Below are positions 59,746 to 64,000 of a DNA stretch of 64,000 nt, in pieces; position 1 is the first letter of the stretch; every line of letters begins with the position of its first letter. Origin of the DNA: Cristatella mucedo (lineage: Eukaryota; Bryozoa; Phylactolaemata; Cristatellidae). The translations under genes and the position numbers were made by a program. Below the pieces are notes generated by a model that saw only the letters and a list, made by a program, of their open reading frames with translations, was not told the DNA's origin and did no database searches. The stretch lies in contig WPIO01000033.1 in the NCBI GenBank assembly GCA_009760855.2, forward strand, positions 2,210,501 to 2,274,500. The letters are read 5' to 3'.

Positions 59746-60140
59746 CTGAATTACCGAACGTAGCCCTTTGGAGGGGGCGGCGACCAGTGATGAAGGAGAT
59801 AAATGAAGCACGTTCCGGTGACGATTAGCACTGTGCTGGGCGGTCGGCTCGGCTTTTCTTCTGCAGCAATGGCAGTGCTGTTTTGTCATAAGGCCTACGT
59901 GCCCTCCAGGATGGACATGGTTGTGCCATTGTAGCTGTTGCTGGTAAATTCCGTGATCTAGTATTGAGCCCATGGGCAGCTTTTCGGAATGGGTTAGCAG
60001 CTGTAACTTTCACCTCTAGCTTTGGAAGTTTTGGGTTCAACTCTCAAGGTGTGGGTGGAACAGGACAACCTTTCTATCTTTATTAAAATCAAGCCGCGTG
60101 GTGTGCAGTCCACTCCACCCTGCCGTGCGGAAGAGCTGCC

Positions 60141-60300
60141 CTGGTTTGGCCCAAGGGTTAAGGTACTCGCCTTTATTGACCTAACTAACGGTGAATTCGT
60201 TTGATGTCCAAGGTTGTGGGCTTGAGCCCTACAGTATATGCCTAGCGCCTGGATAGAGATTAAGTTCTCTTAGGGTGCTATACAAATGAATTATATTTTA
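60141..60300 (+). mobile_element. R2 SINE copy (long-head subtype)
   Basis: CTGGTTTGGCCCAAGGGTTA, GGTTGTGGGCTTGAGCCC, ATAGAGATTAAGTTCTCTTA, GGGTGCTATACAAATGAATT. It shares the longer head with the 52.3-kb copy. Confidence 0.8.
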
Positions 60301-61404
60301 TTTTATATCCGAGTCAGTTCTAGAAGGGTTCTTGAATCCTTGTTGGGAGATTCGATGTCGACACTCTCTGTATGAAGCACAGGAAAATCATTCCTTGCAC
60401 ACTGGAATCGTCATTCCAATGACTGCTTATGTCACAGAAACGTTTCCAAGCACAAAGGATGGCAAAAGCAAACAGCTGAATGAGGGGCATCGTTGCTGAC
60501 CGAAACATGCTCTCTACAAGTGGCCACCATTGGTTTGTTAGATCGGCTTGCCATCTTTGGCTTGCTAGTAAGCACTGACACAGTAATTCCAAACCGGCTG
60601 TGAGGTTGTTGGTTATGTGTGTGACCGCACGATCCCGGCAGGTTGTATGCCTTGCACAGCTCACTATTAGCTACCACACGTCTCTAGCTGGAAGCACGCG
60701 ACTTTTGATATTTGCTTGAGTGCCTACACCAGGATTGTTTGCCCGAGTGAAGATTTCTAGTCTATGATGTTACTGCCCCACAAAATTGAACAAATGAATG
60801 AGCTTGCCCTGCTTGCTCTTGCAAGTTGATATCCTAAATGGCATTGCTAGTAAAGGTGCACAACTAGTTAATAAAATTCCTAATGCAGGCTTTCCATAGT
60901 GTACCATACCATAGTACCATAGCTTACCATATATTACCATCTTATTATAGTGTTACACAGCATGTTTTTGTTGTTGTTCTTGATAGCATGCATATGAGGA
61001 GACCCTAAGGGCACTACTTGTTGTACACGTGCTGGAAGGATTTGTGGTAGATGACCCCATGTCCGTTGCTATCCCGTACATTATGGAGTTGTCTATCCTT
61101 TCCTGCATTGCCATGCATATAGACGGTGACTTATTAATAATACTGCTATTTGACACATTTTTGATCCGATATGACATGTTATTTTGCAATTGTCTGTGCC
61201 TAAAAACTATAGAAAATAGCTACTTGTTTCAATCATGCTATGCAGTTGAATTTAAATTTACCTATAACAAATTAGACAACATGCAATTATGAGTTATCGG
61301 TTTCCCAGGTCATGCCAACAATAAAAAGCGAATCAGATTTAACATACGTTTATACACATTCCGAACTTATGTACGAAAATGACCACACAAGATTAACAAG
61401 TCAC

Positions 61405-61552
61405 TCCGAATCATGTTATTCCTTTTTTTATTGAGCATGCTACCACTAACCATTCGATCGTGCTTCCTTTGCAGCAATTGTAAAGCGCCTAGAAAGAGAT
61501 CGAGTTCTCTGAGGGCGCATTACTATTTTTAATTATTATTAATTATTTTTTC
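61405..61552 (+). mobile_element. LINE R1 3' tail fragment
   Basis: Contains ACCATTCGATCGTGCTTCC, TGTAAAGCGCCTAGAAAGAG, GTTCTCTGAGGGCGC and an AATTATTATTAATTATT end. Confidence 0.8.
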
Positions 61553-61587
61553 AATCAGTTTCACAAATCAGACCCCAAATATAGTCT

Positions 61588-61733
61588 TTCCGGGAGTAAG
61601 GTGCTTGCTCTTCAAGACCCAGGTCGTGAGTTCGAGTCTTGCTGTGGGTAATTCCATATTGCCCATTGCAAGTGGTGGTGACAGCCATCAAGGCTAGTCT
61701 GCCGCTATGTAAATGAGGCTGTTAAATTAGCTA
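61588..61733 (+). mobile_element. R3 SINE copy
   Basis: GGTCGTGAGTTCGAGTCTTG, GTGGTGGTGACAGCCATCAA, AAATGAGGCTGTTAAATTAG. Confidence 0.78.
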
Positions 61734-62094
61734 ACCTGTTTCTAGCATGTTCTCATAATACTGATGGTGTTCAACGACCAGCATGGAGGAAGCGCTTGCT
61801 TTGCTCCTTCAATTACACTTATGTTCTCTTTGAGTTTATCATGATGAGCACAATAGGTAAGGGTTTTCAAGGACATCCTTCATCCCAATGTGCTATTATT
61901 TTCTTCACCAGTCTCAACAAGCTCGGCATGGTATTCGGCTGTACGATTGCATATGAAGCCCCGAACGTCCGCTTCAAAGCTGCTCCGAGCTGCTTCCTTC
62001 GTTTTAGTGAGCGTTTGGGGAAATGCTTTGCTCTCTTAAAGTTCGGGGTATTCGTTTATCTGTGCTTCGATTAAGCCACTGACCTCACACTTTG

Positions 62095-62260
62095 CCTCAA
62101 CTCTGCTTACAAAAATAATCTTCAGGAACTTAAAGGCTACCGATGACTTATCAAGAGCTGGGACGAATTGTTTCACAAGGCTTAATTTGATTTGAAATGG
62201 TAGCATCAATGCCTTTTGGGGTGAGGCCCACCTACGGCTCGGCAGGACCTTGTTTCTCCA
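62095..62260 (-). mobile_element. Second fragment of the same transposon-like family
   Basis: Minus-strand reading gives SPQKALMLPFQIKLSLVKQF, then VPALDKSSVAFKFL, homologous to the VLLPPLHIKLGLMKQFV-ALDK block also seen at 43.6 kb. It is short, with no intact gene around it. Confidence 0.5.
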
Positions 62261-63129
62261 CACCAGGAATTGGTCTGCCACGGCCAGTCCCATCCATGGT
62301 GGCAGGTTGATCCGGCTGTCCAAAATATATAGAAAAACAAGGAAAATTAAATCAGTAAAACTGCCATCTATAAATCCTTCTTTTGCTATACTTTCTCTCT
62401 TCGAAATGAAGTTTTCGACAGCCCGACCACTATCGATCGACTCATGGTAGCATGGGGAGCAGCTGCACTAACTGCTGCCAGCAGCCGAGCCCTCGAGCTG
62501 ACCGCTGCCTTAGTCGAATCTAACATCAAATCGCATGCTTTCGTGATCTGCATTAAAACGCATGCTCTCTTATCTGCAGGTCTGAAAAATGGTCTCTTTT
62601 TAAGTAATGCAGTTCAACAATATAATGAAAACCAACTAACGTGCATTCCAAAACCACTACATGTGGTAAGAGAAGAGTGAAATATCAAGCACACGGCTCC
62701 TGCCATGTGTCTGTCCCTCCCTTCAGTGGCTTGGCCAGCTGGGTGACAAAGGTACGAAGCCACGGCTTGGCCTCCGAACGAGCTTTTGCAACTCGCCGGA
62801 GCAGTGTGCAATGGTCTTGAGGCAGCATCAGGTCTCAATGTCAGCCCTTGTCAGCGGCTAAGCTGCCGGCACATCAGCCCTCCATAGCTAGTGCCATCTC
62901 TTTGGTTGCCGTCTGCAGTGCTCACACGTGGCTGCTCCTTCTAACATCGCCATGACTGTAGATCATTTCGCAGTGACCGGTGCCTTGCATTTGTCCTCCT
63001 ATTTTTAAGCTACTGGTTAGTTCATAAGCTACCCCAAGTTTTACTCTGAACTGAAGCTGTCTGGAACGTTCGAGAAAGTAGATTTAGTTCAAAATTTCCA
63101 CGAGCTAAGTAAAGTTAGTGGGAAATAAT

Positions 63130-63958
63130 AAAATATATTTGATAATAATAGTAATAACAATAATTGCACACTTGATAAAGTGCCCTCAGAGAACTCCATC
63201 TCTTTCTAGGCAATTTACATGTGCTGCAAATAAAACACGATCGAATGGTTTGTGGCAGCATGCTTGATAAACAACATGAATAACATGGTTAGGGGTGACA
63301 TGCATAGGGTCAGCATGCAAGTTTGGTTAGTGGCAGCATGCACAGTGTCAGCATGCATAAGAACATTAAGGACGAATCACAGGGACCCGCTAAATGCTAT
63401 CATAAATAGGTGCATTTTTAATTTCTTTTTAAATGTGGTCAAGTCAGGGAATGTTGTAACGGAAGGCGGGAGTGAGTTCCAGGCTTTGGGAGCATACAAA
63501 CTAAATTCACGCTCTCCAAAGGATATGAGGTTTGTACAAGGTAAACAGTTAGATTCCGAAAAGCTGGTCGTACTATGACTGCGATGCTCACTACGGACAA
63601 GCCTAGCTGCAGAGTTTTGCACCAACTGTAAGTGCCTGATTACACATGCCGGTAGGCCAGCAAGCAGTTGAGTTACAGAAGTCAAGACGGGATGTCACAA
63701 ATGCATGGACCAATTTAGATGCGGTATCCCTATCTAAACAAGCCCAAATTTTAGCAATGTTATGTAGCTGAAAGTAGGCATACTTGATTGTAGAACTGAT
63801 GTGGTCGTCACTCTGGCACAAGACACCTAGATTTCGTGCAGATTCGACAGGAGATATGCTGGTAGAGCCGATTTTGAGTGTTAGCCTTTCCAATTTCTGA
63901 ATCACACTTGGTTTGCTCATAAATATTATTTTCTGCCATTCTTTTGAGGTATACATTG
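63130..63958 (-). mobile_element. 5'-truncated LINE with RT-downstream and C-terminal ORF2
   Basis: The minus-strand frame from 63956 encodes FMSKPSVIQKLERLTLKIG, SARNLGVLCQSDDHISS, FQLHNIAKIWACLDRDTASK, LVHAFVTSRLDFCNS: the region just after the reverse transcriptase in L2/CR1-type ORF2. After a frame break it continues with LPACVIRHLQLVQNSAARLV and FGEREFSLYAPKAWNSLP. The TTA-like tail is at the left. This is the longest ORF2 extension on this strand. Confidence 0.85.
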
Positions 63959-63967
63959 AAAAATAAG

Positions 63968-64000
63968 CAAGTATCGGCTAATTAATCAGCCTCATTTGTG
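63968..64000 (-). mobile_element. R3 SINE tail, cut by window end
   Basis: CGGCTAATTAATCAGCCTCA followed by TTTGTG: the family 3' end in reverse, running off the window. Confidence 0.5.

Larger units (their letters stand above)
59760..63129. other. Right flank, mostly repeats
   Basis: R2 SINE (60.1 kb), LINE tail (61.4 kb), R3 SINE (61.6 kb) and the transposon-like fragment (62.1 kb). A minus-strand frame of 114 codons at 60320-60664 could be an exon but has no convincing splice borders or known motif. Confidence 0.4.

Noticed and set aside
59175-59973. Several minus-strand frames opposite the CpG-rich 59.5-59.75 kb segment
   Set aside because: They are shadows of a GC-rich stretch that reads better on the + strand.
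60320-60664. 114-codon minus-strand open frame with helical character
   Set aside because: No recognised motif, doubtful splice borders, and frames of this length occur by chance elsewhere in the window.

Overview
This window is eukaryotic (metazoan) DNA with little coding sequence. The genes are split into short exons with GT...AG introns. The intergenic and intronic DNA is full of microsatellites, tRNA-derived SINEs, 5'-truncated LINE copies and terminal-inverted-repeat DNA transposons. The repeat mix (an L2/CR1-like LINE ending in TTA repeats, SINEs with a LINE-like tail, a MULE, a pogo-like MITE) together with intron-rich WDR48 and REC114 orthologues suggests a non-vertebrate animal; a sponge, mollusc or similar would fit. 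The species cannot be named from sequence alone.

Layout. 1-5.9 kb: mostly unassigned, with one SINE and a degenerate LINE tail. 5.93-27.43 kb (+): sixteen exons of a WDR48/UAF1 orthologue, 649 residues, lacking only the first coding exon. Its introns hold a MULE with an intact 9-bp target-site duplication (8,512-10,701), an 820-bp TIR element encoding a small protein that ends in a PIP-box (12,600-13,421), a head-to-head LINE pair (13.6-15.0 kb), a 460-bp GA tract (16.5 kb) and a pogo-like MITE (22.7 kb). 27.55-33.78 kb (-): five exons of a REC114 orthologue (meiotic double-strand-break factor), tail-to-tail with WDR48 and only 117 bp from its stop codon. 34-47.5 kb: mostly non-coding, with SINEs, tandem repeats, a decayed LINE reverse transcriptase (43.8-45.06 kb) and a fragment of a transposon-like protein family (42.96-43.68 kb). 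47.5-59.75 kb (+): phase-compatible exons of an unrecognised acidic, Thr-rich gene. 59.8-64 kb: repeats, ending in a long LINE fragment.

The two recognised genes act in genome maintenance (UAF1 activates USP1-family deubiquitinases; REC114 supports meiotic break formation), but nothing here shows they are functionally linked. The most unusual observations are the MULE termini built of seven near-palindromic units each, the PIP-box-tailed transposon ORF, the shared 3' tail of one SINE family and the LINE, and the uncharacterised gene at 47.5-59.75 kb. No prokaryotic-type system, CRISPR array, rRNA or convincing functional tRNA gene was seen.
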